Below are positions 44,938 through 52,490 of a stretch of 64,000 nt of DNA, piece by piece; position 1 is the stretch's first letter, and every line of letters begins with the position of its first letter. The notes under the pieces are model-generated. The model was not told the origin of the DNA. It worked only from the letters and a program-made list of their open reading frames with translations, and did no database searches. The stretch is from Bacillus sp. FJAT-52991 (GTDB lineage: Bacteria; Bacillota; Bacilli; Bacillales; Domibacillaceae): contig NZ_CP147404.1 in the NCBI RefSeq assembly GCF_037201805.1, positions 534,501 to 598,500 on the forward strand. The letters are read 5' to 3'. A program made the translations under genes and the position numbers.

Positions 44938-45076
44938 AATGAGTAAACCAGAAGGTGGGTCTGTTTGCTGCTGGTTTGTCTGTCAAGTGAAAGGAAATGG
45001 GGATTAGGAAACGGCCCTGAATTTGTCATTGTGTACATTCGCTGTTTCTTAAGACAACTGATCACGGTTAAGTAAG
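44938..45076 (+). pseudogene. Remnant of an acyl-CoA ligase gene
   Basis: Between the promoter and the third dioxygenase gene, short stretches match the ligase gene at 39159. TTTGCTGCTGGTTTGTCTGTCAAG and TTAGGAAACGGCCCTGAATTTGTCATT correspond to its codons around residues 40-65. TTAAGACAACTGATCACGGTTAAGTAAG corresponds to its last codons. The central 1.3 kb is deleted and the frame is broken. This shows that unit 3 once had the full gene order of unit 2. Confidence 0.75.
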
Positions 45077-45109
45077 AAACGAACCATATTATTCAAGGGG
45101 GATAATTTT

Positions 45110-46138
45110 ATGGGATCCATTTTAAAAGAAAAAATTCAAGGACGAACAGCATGGAAAGGGATGGACTTAGCGAAAGATGATTCATGGATTTATTATTTGT
45201 CCGAAAAAACAATCGCTTCTTTTGAAAGCGCTTTACTTCATGTTAAACAAAAGGGGTTACAAGCACCTAATTTTAGTAAGGAGGACTTCCCGATTCCTGA
45301 TCTCGCGGACGAAATCGCTTGTTTTGTTGACGAGCTAGAGAATGGAAAGGGATTTCTATTAATCCGTGGATTGCCGATGGAAAGATATACGGATGAAGAT
45401 GCGAGCATCATTTACTATGGTCTGGGGCTTCACATGGGCATTCCAGTAACGCAAAGTGCAAATGGTGATCTCTTAGGACATATTAAAGACATAGGTCTCG
45501 ACTTTAATAATACAAGTGTACGTGCTTACCAAACAAACGTACGTCTTCCCTATCACACAGATTTGGCGGACGTTGTCGGCTTACTATGTCTTCGTCAAGC
45601 GAAATCTGGTGGGTTAAGTAGTCTTGCAAGTGCCATAGCTGTTTATAACGAAATTCTCGAGAAGCACCCAGAGTATCTTGGAATTCTCTATCGCTCACTC
45701 GCCCATGATCGTCGTGGGGAAGAAGCACCAGGTGAATCCCCTGTATTTACATCACCAATCTTTAGTTATCACGATGGTAAATTGAGCTGCAGATATATGC
45801 GTTATTATCTCGAATCGGCACAAGAGAAAACAGGGATCAAATTATCAAAAATGGAAACCGAAGCATTTGATTTAATAGATTCCCTTCTTCATGATGAAAA
45901 GATGCATATTGACATGATGATGGAACCGGGTGATATGCAATTCGTTAATAATTATACGATCCTTCATTCACGTACTGTATTTGAAGATTATGAAGAAGTG
46001 GATCGCAGACGTCATTTATTAAGATTGTGGCTTATGATGCCAAATGGTCGAGAAGTTGCCCCAGAATTCGACGTGTTCAGCGGCGGTATTCCTGTACGTG
46101 AAAAAACAGCTGGCGGTATTGTAGAAAATTTGAGGTAA
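45110..46138 (+). CDS. TauD/TfdA-like dioxygenase, copy 3
   Basis: A 342-residue paralogue of the proteins at 33083 and 40704. The HxD motif is kept (YHTDLAD), as are the distal His (YTILHSR) and Arg (HLLRLWL). It lacks nine residues near the C-terminus, where the others have DEKTGKPGR-type sequence before GGIPVREKTAGG. It also differs at LGHIKDIGLDFNNTSVRAYQTNVRL, next to the metal site. AAGGGGGATAATTTT precedes the ATG. It is probably still functional but with altered specificity. Confidence 0.85.
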   Translation: MGSILKEKIQGRTAWKGMDLAKDDSWIYYLSEKTIASFESALLHVKQKGLQAPNFSKEDFPIPDLADEIACFVDELENGKGFLLIRGLPMERYTDEDASIIYYGLGLHMGIPVTQSANGDLLGHIKDIGLDFNNTSVRAYQTNVRLPYHTDLADVVGLLCLRQAKSGGLSSLASAIAVYNEILEKHPEYLGILYRSLAHDRRGEEAPGESPVFTSPIFSYHDGKLSCRYMRYYLESAQEKTGIKLSKMETEAFDLIDSLLHDEKMHIDMMMEPGDMQFVNNYTILHSRTVFEDYEEVDRRRHLLRLWLMMPNGREVAPEFDVFSGGIPVREKTAGGIVENLR

Positions 46139-46162
46139 TTGGGCTTACATCCGGAAGGTTTA

Positions 46163-46309
46163 ATTTTATCCCGTATGAACGGGAAGTAAGACCCCACACC
46201 TCAAGAGGCAAAGGGAAACGAAGAAGATAGGTGGGAGAGTAAATGTCCGGTTGGTTTAACTAACTAGCAGTGGGGGATGAAAAACCCCCACTGGTGGAAG
46301 TTTCACTTT
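46163..46309 (+). mobile_element. IS200/IS605-type palindromic element, copy C
   Basis: About 147 bp from TTTTATCCCGTATGAACGGGAAGTAAG to GAAGTTTCAC. It has a left hairpin (CCCACACCTC...GGTGGGAG) and a right hairpin AGCAGTGGGGGATGAAAAACCCCCACTG. The ends match copies A and B, but the middle is shorter. It lies between the third dioxygenase and MFS genes; half of the same element is at this position in unit 1, and unit 2 has none. Confidence 0.65.
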
Positions 46310-46346
46310 TTAAACCGTTCATAAGAAACCAACTGATTCAGGTGAT

Positions 46347-46384
46347 GGAGAGTACCTTTTCAGATTTCAGGAAAAGGTGTTCCC
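46347..46384 (+). other. Conserved hairpin between dioxygenase and MFS genes, unit 3
   Basis: GAGAGTACCTTTT pairs with AAAAGGTGTTCCC. The changes in the 3' arm relative to unit 2 turn A-U/C-G pairs into G-U pairs, so the stem is kept. Confidence 0.6.
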
Positions 46385-46412
46385 TAAATAATAAAAAGTA
46401 GGGGAGATTATT

Positions 46413-47705
46413 ATAAAAAACACTCCAAAATATTCTTGGATTATACTATTGTTTCTGGTTTTTATTGCCATGATCAACCAGATCGATAAAATTATCATCG
46501 GGTTGGTTTCCGTTCCTCTAATGGAGGAGTTAAGTTTAAGTCCTTCACAGTGGGGACTTGTAGGAAGTTCCTTTTATTTGTTTTTTACCTTAACCTCGAT
46601 CTTTCTTGGAGGCATGGCCGACTCCAAAAACGCGAAAAAAATGTTTATTTGGATGTCGTTGATATGGTTGACTGTTCAATTTACCACACCTTTTGTTTCC
46701 AGTTTGTCTCTGCTAGTGTTAACAAGAATCGTCTTGGGAGCGGGCGAAGGTCCAGCCGCCCCTACAGTAACGGCTATGTTAGGGAAATGGTTCCCGAAAG
46801 AAAGACATGGGATAGGCTATGCCGCTGTTCTGTTTGGAACAATGATGGGACCTGCGATTGCTGCACCGTTATTAATCTCCTTGATCAATCAATATGGATG
46901 GAGATCTGCTTTTGTCGCGATGGGGATTGTTGGATTGATTTGGGTAGCTTTTTGGCTGTTTTATGGGAAAGAAAGTCCGCAAGAAATCGGATTGCCTTCA
47001 TTTGATCAAGAGGAGAAACATTCATCAACCCTCTCTAAGGTTCCTTGGCGTCAGTTTCTTCCGCATCTTTTTTCCAAAAATTTTATTTTTACCACTTTGT
47101 GTGGAGGGTGTGCCTATTGGTTAGTGGCTCTTCAAGGGGTATGGTTTCCAGCATACTTTTCCACAGTTAAACATTTTGATGGCTCTACGTTAAAACTAGC
47201 CGTGTCTTTACCTTTTCTTTTCGCTGCCATTAGCCAAATTGGATTTGCCATGATCTCCGATAGGCTTTATCGAAAAACAGGAGATATCCGTAAAGCGCGA
47301 ATCAATCTTGCAGGTTTTATGATGGTGCTATCTGCTATTTGTTTATATCTTGGAAGTGCCATAAATTCGAGTGCTATCTCGATGCTATTCTTTACCCTTG
47401 CTCCAGGTTTTGGAATGGTTGTTCTTTCAATCGGACCAGCGATCTTGATGGAGTTATTCTCTCCTCAAAATATCGGAAAAGCACAAGGGGTGTTCATTGC
47501 TCTTTCAAATACAGGAAGTATGATTGCTCCACTTGTATTCGGATATCTAATCCAATATGCAGCGACTGAGGCAATCGGATATCGTTATGGGTTTCAAATA
47601 ACTTCTTTGATGATGTTCGTGACCGGATTATTGTTTTGGATGAGTGTACGTCCTATAAAGCAAAGTCACACAACGATACCATCAGAGAAACAAATTAGTG
47701 TTTAA
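46413..47705 (+). CDS. MFS transporter, copy 3, with lost ATG start
   Basis: Paralogue of 34300 and 41864 over the whole length. Where those begin ATG-CCG-AGG-ACT this one has ATA-AAA-AAC-ACT (46413-46424), so the normal start codon is gone. The frame upstream offers only ATT codons. The first usual start is TTG at 46449, which would remove twelve residues and part of helix 1. AGGGGAG is still in place before 46413. Translation may be weak, or may use ATT/ATA. All twelve helices are otherwise intact and show no frameshift. Confidence 0.7.
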   Translation: MKNTPKYSWIILLFLVFIAMINQIDKIIIGLVSVPLMEELSLSPSQWGLVGSSFYLFFTLTSIFLGGMADSKNAKKMFIWMSLIWLTVQFTTPFVSSLSLLVLTRIVLGAGEGPAAPTVTAMLGKWFPKERHGIGYAAVLFGTMMGPAIAAPLLISLINQYGWRSAFVAMGIVGLIWVAFWLFYGKESPQEIGLPSFDQEEKHSSTLSKVPWRQFLPHLFSKNFIFTTLCGGCAYWLVALQGVWFPAYFSTVKHFDGSTLKLAVSLPFLFAAISQIGFAMISDRLYRKTGDIRKARINLAGFMMVLSAICLYLGSAINSSAISMLFFTLAPGFGMVVLSIGPAILMELFSPQNIGKAQGVFIALSNTGSMIAPLVFGYLIQYAATEAIGYRYGFQITSLMMFVTGLLFWMSVRPIKQSHTTIPSEKQISV

Positions 47706-47732
47706 AAATCATAAATCTAGGAGGAGATTGGA

Positions 47733-48521
47733 ATGTCAGTTAAACAAATGTTTGATTTATCAGGACAGACAGCATTAGTTGCAGGAGGCGGTAGTGGGTT
47801 AGGGCGTCTAATGGCCTTGGCACTAGCAGAAGCAGGTGCAAATGTTGTAGTATGCTCACGTCGTTTAGAGGTTTGTGAGCAAGTGGTGAAAGAAGTTGAA
47901 GCATTAGGAAGACAAGGACTTGCCTTAGCAATAGATGTAACAGATTCTGAAGCTGTCCGTCAAAGTGTGGATAAAGCCATTTCTCATTTTGGAAAGATCG
48001 AAATTTTAGTTAACAGCAGCGGAACGGTTTGGGAAGGACCTGCTACCGAAATGCCTGTAGAAAAATGGCAAGGGATGCTCAATACAAATGTTACAGGAAC
48101 ATTTTTGATGTGTCAGGCTGTAGGCAAACATATGATCGAAAACGAATACGGAAGAATCATTAACATTTCTTCTGTTATTGGAGATAGAGGGACTGACCCA
48201 GAAGCAGTAGACTCTGTAGGATATACAACAAGTAAGGGTGCCGTAATGACTTTAACGAAGGATCTTGCCGTTAAGTGGGGCCGCCATGGAGTGAATGTGA
48301 ATTCCATTGCGCCTGGAGTTTTCCAAACGGGAATGAATGACCCAGAAGTTCCAGGAACGCTTGTACAAAAAGCAGGTCCGATCATTGCTTCCCAAATTCC
48401 AGTAAGGAGATTAGGAAACGAAAATGATTTGGCAGGAGCGGTCGTTTATTTTGCTTCTGCAGCTTCTGATTATTGTACTGGACAAGTATTGGCTGTTGAT
48501 GGGGGCTTTGGCGCTAAGTAA
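47733..48521 (+). CDS. SDR family oxidoreductase, copy 2
   Basis: A 262-residue close paralogue of the SDR at 35864. It has nucleotide-binding AGGGSGLG, catalytic Y164 and K168 (GYTTSKGA) and C-terminal VDGGFGAK. It lies 27 bases after the MFS gene with AGGAGGAGATTGG, so unlike copy 1 it is directly in the dioxygenase-transporter operon. Differences from copy 1 lie mainly at residues 95-110 and 148-160, bordering the substrate pocket. Confidence 0.88.
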   Translation: MSVKQMFDLSGQTALVAGGGSGLGRLMALALAEAGANVVVCSRRLEVCEQVVKEVEALGRQGLALAIDVTDSEAVRQSVDKAISHFGKIEILVNSSGTVWEGPATEMPVEKWQGMLNTNVTGTFLMCQAVGKHMIENEYGRIINISSVIGDRGTDPEAVDSVGYTTSKGAVMTLTKDLAVKWGRHGVNVNSIAPGVFQTGMNDPEVPGTLVQKAGPIIASQIPVRRLGNENDLAGAVVYFASAASDYCTGQVLAVDGGFGAK

Positions 48522-48601
48522 ATCCTCTCGATAACCAATCGTTAGTTAGATAATGTAATAGATTAAGTTTTTTCATAACATCAGAAAATAGAGAGACATT
48601 T

Positions 48602-48648
48602 CCTTACATGCTTACAACATTTAAGGCGAAATGTTGTAAGTATGTAGG
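48602..48648 (+). other. Long hairpin between SDR and thiolase genes
   Basis: CTTACATGCTTACAACATT pairs with AATGTTGTAAGTATGTAGG with few mismatches across a short loop. There is no T-run, so it may be an attenuator or mRNA stabiliser between the SDR and thiolase genes. Confidence 0.55.
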
Positions 48649-48716
48649 GTTTGAATAGTGGGAATATTCAGATTTAAAATCAACAAGAAAAACAGGAAAA
48701 GAGAGGGGTATGACAA

Positions 48717-49898
48717 ATGGCTGACGTTTATATTTTAGGAGGAGCGAGAACTCCATTTGGCAGTTTTGGGGGAAGTTTAAAGGATGTTTCTGCTATTGAG
48801 CTAGGAACGATTGCTTGCAGGGGAGCGATCGAGCAGAGTAAAGTGGAAGCGAAAGAAATTGAGCATGTGTTTGCTGGTAATGTTATTCATACATCAAAAA
48901 ATTCCTCCTACCTGGCTAGACATGTGGCCTTGAAGGCTGGGATTCCGATTGAGAGCCCTTCCTTAACACTCAATCGCTTGTGCGGTTCTGGCTTGCAAGC
49001 TGTAGTTTCTGCAGCACAGACGATTTCATTAGATGAAGCCCAAGTCGCTCTAGCCCTTGGTACGGAAAATATGAGCCAATCCCCTCATGTTTTAAGGAAT
49101 GTCCGTTTTGGAACGGGTCTAAAATCTCCAGACATGGATGATATGCTTTGGGCAACGTTAAGTGATGAATATATCGGTTGCGGAATGGGAATGACGGCAG
49201 AAAATCTAGCCGACCAATATGAAATCGGGCGTGAAATGCAAGATCAATTTGCATTGGAATCCCAACGGAAAGCAGCTAGAGCACAGAGGGAAGGTCGATT
49301 CAAGCAAGAAATTACACCGGTCATTGTAACAAATAAAGGAAAACAGATCACCATCGATGAGGATGAGTATATTCGTCATGATGCTGCCATAGAAAGACTA
49401 GCAAAGTTAAAGTCGACCTTTAAAAAGGATGGAACGGTTACTGCTGGAAATGCTAGCGGCATTAACGATGGTGCTGGCGCTGTGATTTTGGCTAGCGACG
49501 CTTACTTAACAAAGAATTCAAGTATCACTCCTATGGCCAGGATTGTCTCGTGGGGAATTGCTGGAGTTGATCCGAGCATCATGGGTATCGGCCCGGTGCC
49601 AGCAACCCGATTAGCATTAAAAAGAGCAGGGTTAAGCATCGATGATATCGACTTAATTGAAGCGAATGAAGCGTTTGCCGCCCAGTATCTTGCCGTTGAA
49701 AAGGAACTCAACCTTAATCGGGAGAAAGTGAATGTGAATGGTGGAGCAATTGCATTAGGTCACCCAGTTGGAGCGAGTGGTGCGAGAATTTTGAATTCCT
49801 TGGCAATTGAATTGAAAAATCAAGGGAAGAAATACGGATTGGCTACCTTATGTATCGGCGGAGGACAAGGGATTTCGATGATTATTGAATCTGTGTAA
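48717..49898 (+). CDS. Thiolase (acetyl-CoA acyltransferase)
   Basis: A 393-residue thiolase. The catalytic residues are C89 (NRLCGSG), H349 (GHPVGASG) and C379 (LCIGGGQG), all present. It cleaves a 3-oxoacyl-CoA with CoA to release acetyl-CoA, or runs in reverse. AGAGGGGTATGACAA precedes the ATG. Its position at the end of unit 3 suggests the last step of a beta-oxidation-like route after ligase and SDR. Only one copy is present in the window. Confidence 0.9.
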   Translation: MADVYILGGARTPFGSFGGSLKDVSAIELGTIACRGAIEQSKVEAKEIEHVFAGNVIHTSKNSSYLARHVALKAGIPIESPSLTLNRLCGSGLQAVVSAAQTISLDEAQVALALGTENMSQSPHVLRNVRFGTGLKSPDMDDMLWATLSDEYIGCGMGMTAENLADQYEIGREMQDQFALESQRKAARAQREGRFKQEITPVIVTNKGKQITIDEDEYIRHDAAIERLAKLKSTFKKDGTVTAGNASGINDGAGAVILASDAYLTKNSSITPMARIVSWGIAGVDPSIMGIGPVPATRLALKRAGLSIDDIDLIEANEAFAAQYLAVEKELNLNREKVNVNGGAIALGHPVGASGARILNSLAIELKNQGKKYGLATLCIGGGQGISMIIESV

Positions 49899-49952
49899 AT
49901 TAGAAAAGCATTACATTTTTTATATTCTCATGATGGAAAGGCGGGGGTTGTC

Positions 49953-50090
49953 ATGGTTTATGTCTGCAAGGGACATTTGGTTAAAGGAGTACAAACAATT
50001 CAAGTCCCTCATGTCAACAAGGTTTCTGCTACAAAACTATTTTGCCAATTTTGTGGGAAACAAGCACATTATAAATTATTTACTATTTAA
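49953..50090 (+). CDS. Small CxxH/CxxC zinc-ribbon-like protein
   Basis: A 45-residue reading frame, MVYVCKGHLVKG...FCQFCGKQAHYKLFTI, with a good GGCGGGGG site 6-7 bases ahead of the ATG. The C-x-x-H near the start and C-x-x-C near the end, plus the MVYVC opening, resemble the small CxxH/CxxC (YyzF-type) Bacillus proteins, which probably bind zinc. Function unknown. Confidence 0.6.
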   Translation: MVYVCKGHLVKGVQTIQVPHVNKVSATKLFCQFCGKQAHYKLFTI

Positions 50091-50213
50091 GAGCAAACGA
50101 GCAAAATGCTGCAACTCTTTATAATAGTAGTTTTTAATGATGTAGTATGTTAGATGTTCTCGTTGTCTTGAGAGTATAAAATATTTTGTGTAAATGAATA
50201 CAGACACAAAAAA

Positions 50214-50277
50214 AGGAAGACCTTTCCTTGATAGAATTGAGTTACCACACAAAATTCTATTAAGGAAAGGTCTTCCT
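50214..50277. repeat. 25-bp inverted repeat
   Basis: AGGAAGACCTTTCCTTGATA (with five more paired bases) and its complement at 50253-50277 pair over 25 positions with one G-T mismatch and a 14-base loop. It looks like an insertion-sequence end or a strong structured leader. Confidence 0.65.
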
Positions 50278-50349
50278 ATGAGTCAGTTAAAGACATTTTC
50301 CATTGAGTGGAAGGTGTTTTTTATGTTTACGAAACTAAATGCCGGATAA
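50278..50349 (+). pseudogene. Short frame after the inverted repeat, possible transposase start
   Basis: ATG directly after the inverted repeat reads 23 residues (MSQLKTFSIEWKVFFMFTKL...) to TAA 50347-50349. Its position right behind an end-like palindrome suggests the truncated 5' end of a transposase gene. The family is not identified. Confidence 0.35.
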
Positions 50350-50378
50350 TTCGTATATACCATTAGGAGGTGTCTCAG

Positions 50379-51482
50379 GTGAAAATGATACTTTGGATCG
50401 GTATTGGGATCATCATTGCTTTAGTGATTAGAATTGGCAGTTGGATGTTTCAAAAGGGTGATCCTGAATATATTTTGAAATTTTTAAAAGAGAATGCTAA
50501 GAATAAAAATGTTGCCTTATCGGTCAAGTATAATAAGGAGAAATGGGTAGAGGTAAATGGGCGAGAGCCGCTTCCGCTAGCGAGCACGGTTAAAATGATT
50601 GTAGCGATTGCCTATGCCAAGCAGGCAGCGGATGGACGGATCGATCCTCAACAGAACGTGACATTTAAGGAATTAAACACTTATTATGTGCCAAAAACGG
50701 ATGGCGGCGCCCATGAGGCATGGCTGGATTCTGTGAAAAAAGACAAAGAGATTAACAGTGTTCCTTTAAGCGAAGTGGCAAAAGGAATGATTGCCTACAG
50801 TTCTAATGCCAATACGGACTATTTAATACAGGTACTCGGACTTGAAAATATCAACCGTGTTCTTAAAGAGTTGAATGTGACGGATCATGAACCGATTTAT
50901 CCGATGGTCAGTACGCTCTTCATTCCTTTACAGCTTATGAGGGAGAAGAATATAACAAAAGAAGAAACGCTGCAGGCATTAAAGGAAATGGATATGGATG
51001 AATACCGTAATCAGGCCATTGCTATCCATCAACAATGGTTAAATGAACTGCCTTCGGATGAAGAGAAACAGCAGTTGGTTAAAATAATGGATATGGATTT
51101 TCAAAAGGTTTGGTCTGATCGCTTGTCGCGCGCAACGACAGACGATTATGTGTCGATTATAGAAAAACTTAATAGCAAAACGTTATTCAGTAAGTCTGTC
51201 CATGAATACCTAGATCCCATTATGGAATCCTTAATGAATAACCCTAAAAATCGTGAATGGCTTGTCCATGGGGGGCAAAAGAGCGGGTCCACTGTTTTTG
51301 TGCTCACGATGGCGATGTATGCCACTGATAAACAAGGGAATCAAACAGAGCTTGCATTTTTTGCGAACGACTTAAGCTTATTAGAGCAAAAAAAGCTTTC
51401 ATTAAATATGAACAGTTTTCAGCTTAAGTTTTTAACAAATGATGAGTTTCGCAGGCGTGTTCAAAAAGAACTTGCTTTTTAG
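50379..51482 (+). CDS. Class A beta-lactamase-like serine hydrolase
   Basis: About 367 residues. The N-terminal hydrophobic segment (ILWIGIGIIIALVIRIGSWMF) anchors or exports it. The penicillin-binding fold motifs are present: STVK with the nucleophile Ser and Lys (about 69-72), SSN (AYSSNANT) and a KSG triad (GGQKSGST). The insert between the second and third motifs is longer than in true beta-lactamases, so a carboxypeptidase or esterase role is as likely. GTG 50379 follows AGGAGG. Confidence 0.8.
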   Translation: MKMILWIGIGIIIALVIRIGSWMFQKGDPEYILKFLKENAKNKNVALSVKYNKEKWVEVNGREPLPLASTVKMIVAIAYAKQAADGRIDPQQNVTFKELNTYYVPKTDGGAHEAWLDSVKKDKEINSVPLSEVAKGMIAYSSNANTDYLIQVLGLENINRVLKELNVTDHEPIYPMVSTLFIPLQLMREKNITKEETLQALKEMDMDEYRNQAIAIHQQWLNELPSDEEKQQLVKIMDMDFQKVWSDRLSRATTDDYVSIIEKLNSKTLFSKSVHEYLDPIMESLMNNPKNREWLVHGGQKSGSTVFVLTMAMYATDKQGNQTELAFFANDLSLLEQKKLSLNMNSFQLKFLTNDEFRRRVQKELAF

Positions 51483-51549
51483 TGATCATCACAAAACGAT
51501 TTTTTATGAAAATCTGATATAATTTGTGGTGTTAAAGGAGTGTTTTGGG

Positions 51550-52464
51550 ATGAAATCAATTACGGTAGAACAGCTCGTTCGCAAGTTTTCATTAGAGGTA
51601 GTGGCGGGCGGAGAGTATTTGGATCGTCCGGTAGTTAAGTCAAAGACCGCTCGTCCAGGGTTGGAATTTATTGATTACTTTGACTTTTTGCCGATGGAGC
51701 ATGTTCAAATTCTTGGTCGAAATGAAATCAATTATTTACAGCAATTAAGCGGTGAAGAGCAGAAGTCGAGAATCGGAAATATTATGAAATATAACCCTCC
51801 ATGTATGATTGTGACCGGGAAACAGGAGGAGTTGACGCATTTAAGGCAATGCTGTGCGGAAGCAGGAATTCCTTTGTTGCGGACGGAGGGCCCGACGACT
51901 GTCTTCGTTGCAAAGCTCGATACATATATGTTAAAAACACTCGCTCCAGAAACAGCGATACATGGTGTGTGTGTGAATGTTTCTGGGATCGGCATTTTAT
52001 TGCGGGGGAAATCGGGAGTGGGCAAAAGTGAGACAGCGCATACGTTAATTGGCCGCGGACATCGGTTAGTGGCTGATGATATCGTTGTGTTGAGGAAGCT
52101 TAGTCCACGAACATTGCTCGGCACCCATAACGAAACGAATAAAGAATTTCTTGCTCTGCGCAGCATTGGTTTATTAAATGTCGTGCGTTTGTATGGAAGG
52201 AAGGCTTTTCAAGATGAAACTCGCATTGCTCTTGATATTGAATTAACGAAATGGGAGACCGATTCTTTAAATAATGAGTTAGAGGTCGAAGCGAAGTTTA
52301 CGGATTATATGGGTGTGCAAATTCCGCATGTTCAAATTCAGCTTCAGCCAGGCCGTGATGTGGCAGGGTTGATTGAAGCGGCGGCGAATAATTGGTATTT
52401 AAGGCAGCAAGGATACAGTGCCGCAGAAGAATTTATGAAACGGTTGGAGACGGATCTTTCGTAA
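51550..52464 (+). CDS. HPr kinase/phosphorylase paralogue
   Basis: A 304-residue protein with the two-domain HprK architecture. The N-terminal domain is about 1-128. The C-terminal kinase domain follows with H138, Walker A GKSGVGKS (153-160), HRLVADD (171-177) and the family signature ALRSIGLLNVVRLYG. Canonical HprK phosphorylates Ser-46 of HPr to control carbon catabolite repression. Here the neighbours are a serine hydrolase and an isochorismatase-like gene, not lgt and ppaX as around the usual hprK. It is therefore more likely a second, specialised copy. AAAGGAGTGTTTTGGG precedes ATG 51550. Confidence 0.8.
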   Translation: MKSITVEQLVRKFSLEVVAGGEYLDRPVVKSKTARPGLEFIDYFDFLPMEHVQILGRNEINYLQQLSGEEQKSRIGNIMKYNPPCMIVTGKQEELTHLRQCCAEAGIPLLRTEGPTTVFVAKLDTYMLKTLAPETAIHGVCVNVSGIGILLRGKSGVGKSETAHTLIGRGHRLVADDIVVLRKLSPRTLLGTHNETNKEFLALRSIGLLNVVRLYGRKAFQDETRIALDIELTKWETDSLNNELEVEAKFTDYMGVQIPHVQIQLQPGRDVAGLIEAAANNWYLRQQGYSAAEEFMKRLETDLS

Positions 52465-52490
52465 CGAATGCTTAAAAGGAGTGGGATGAC

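Noticed and set aside
49885..50124. A 79-codon frame after the thiolase gene.
   Set aside because: It overlaps the better supported 45-codon CxxH/CxxC frame, has no ribosome binding site and its translation is not protein-like.
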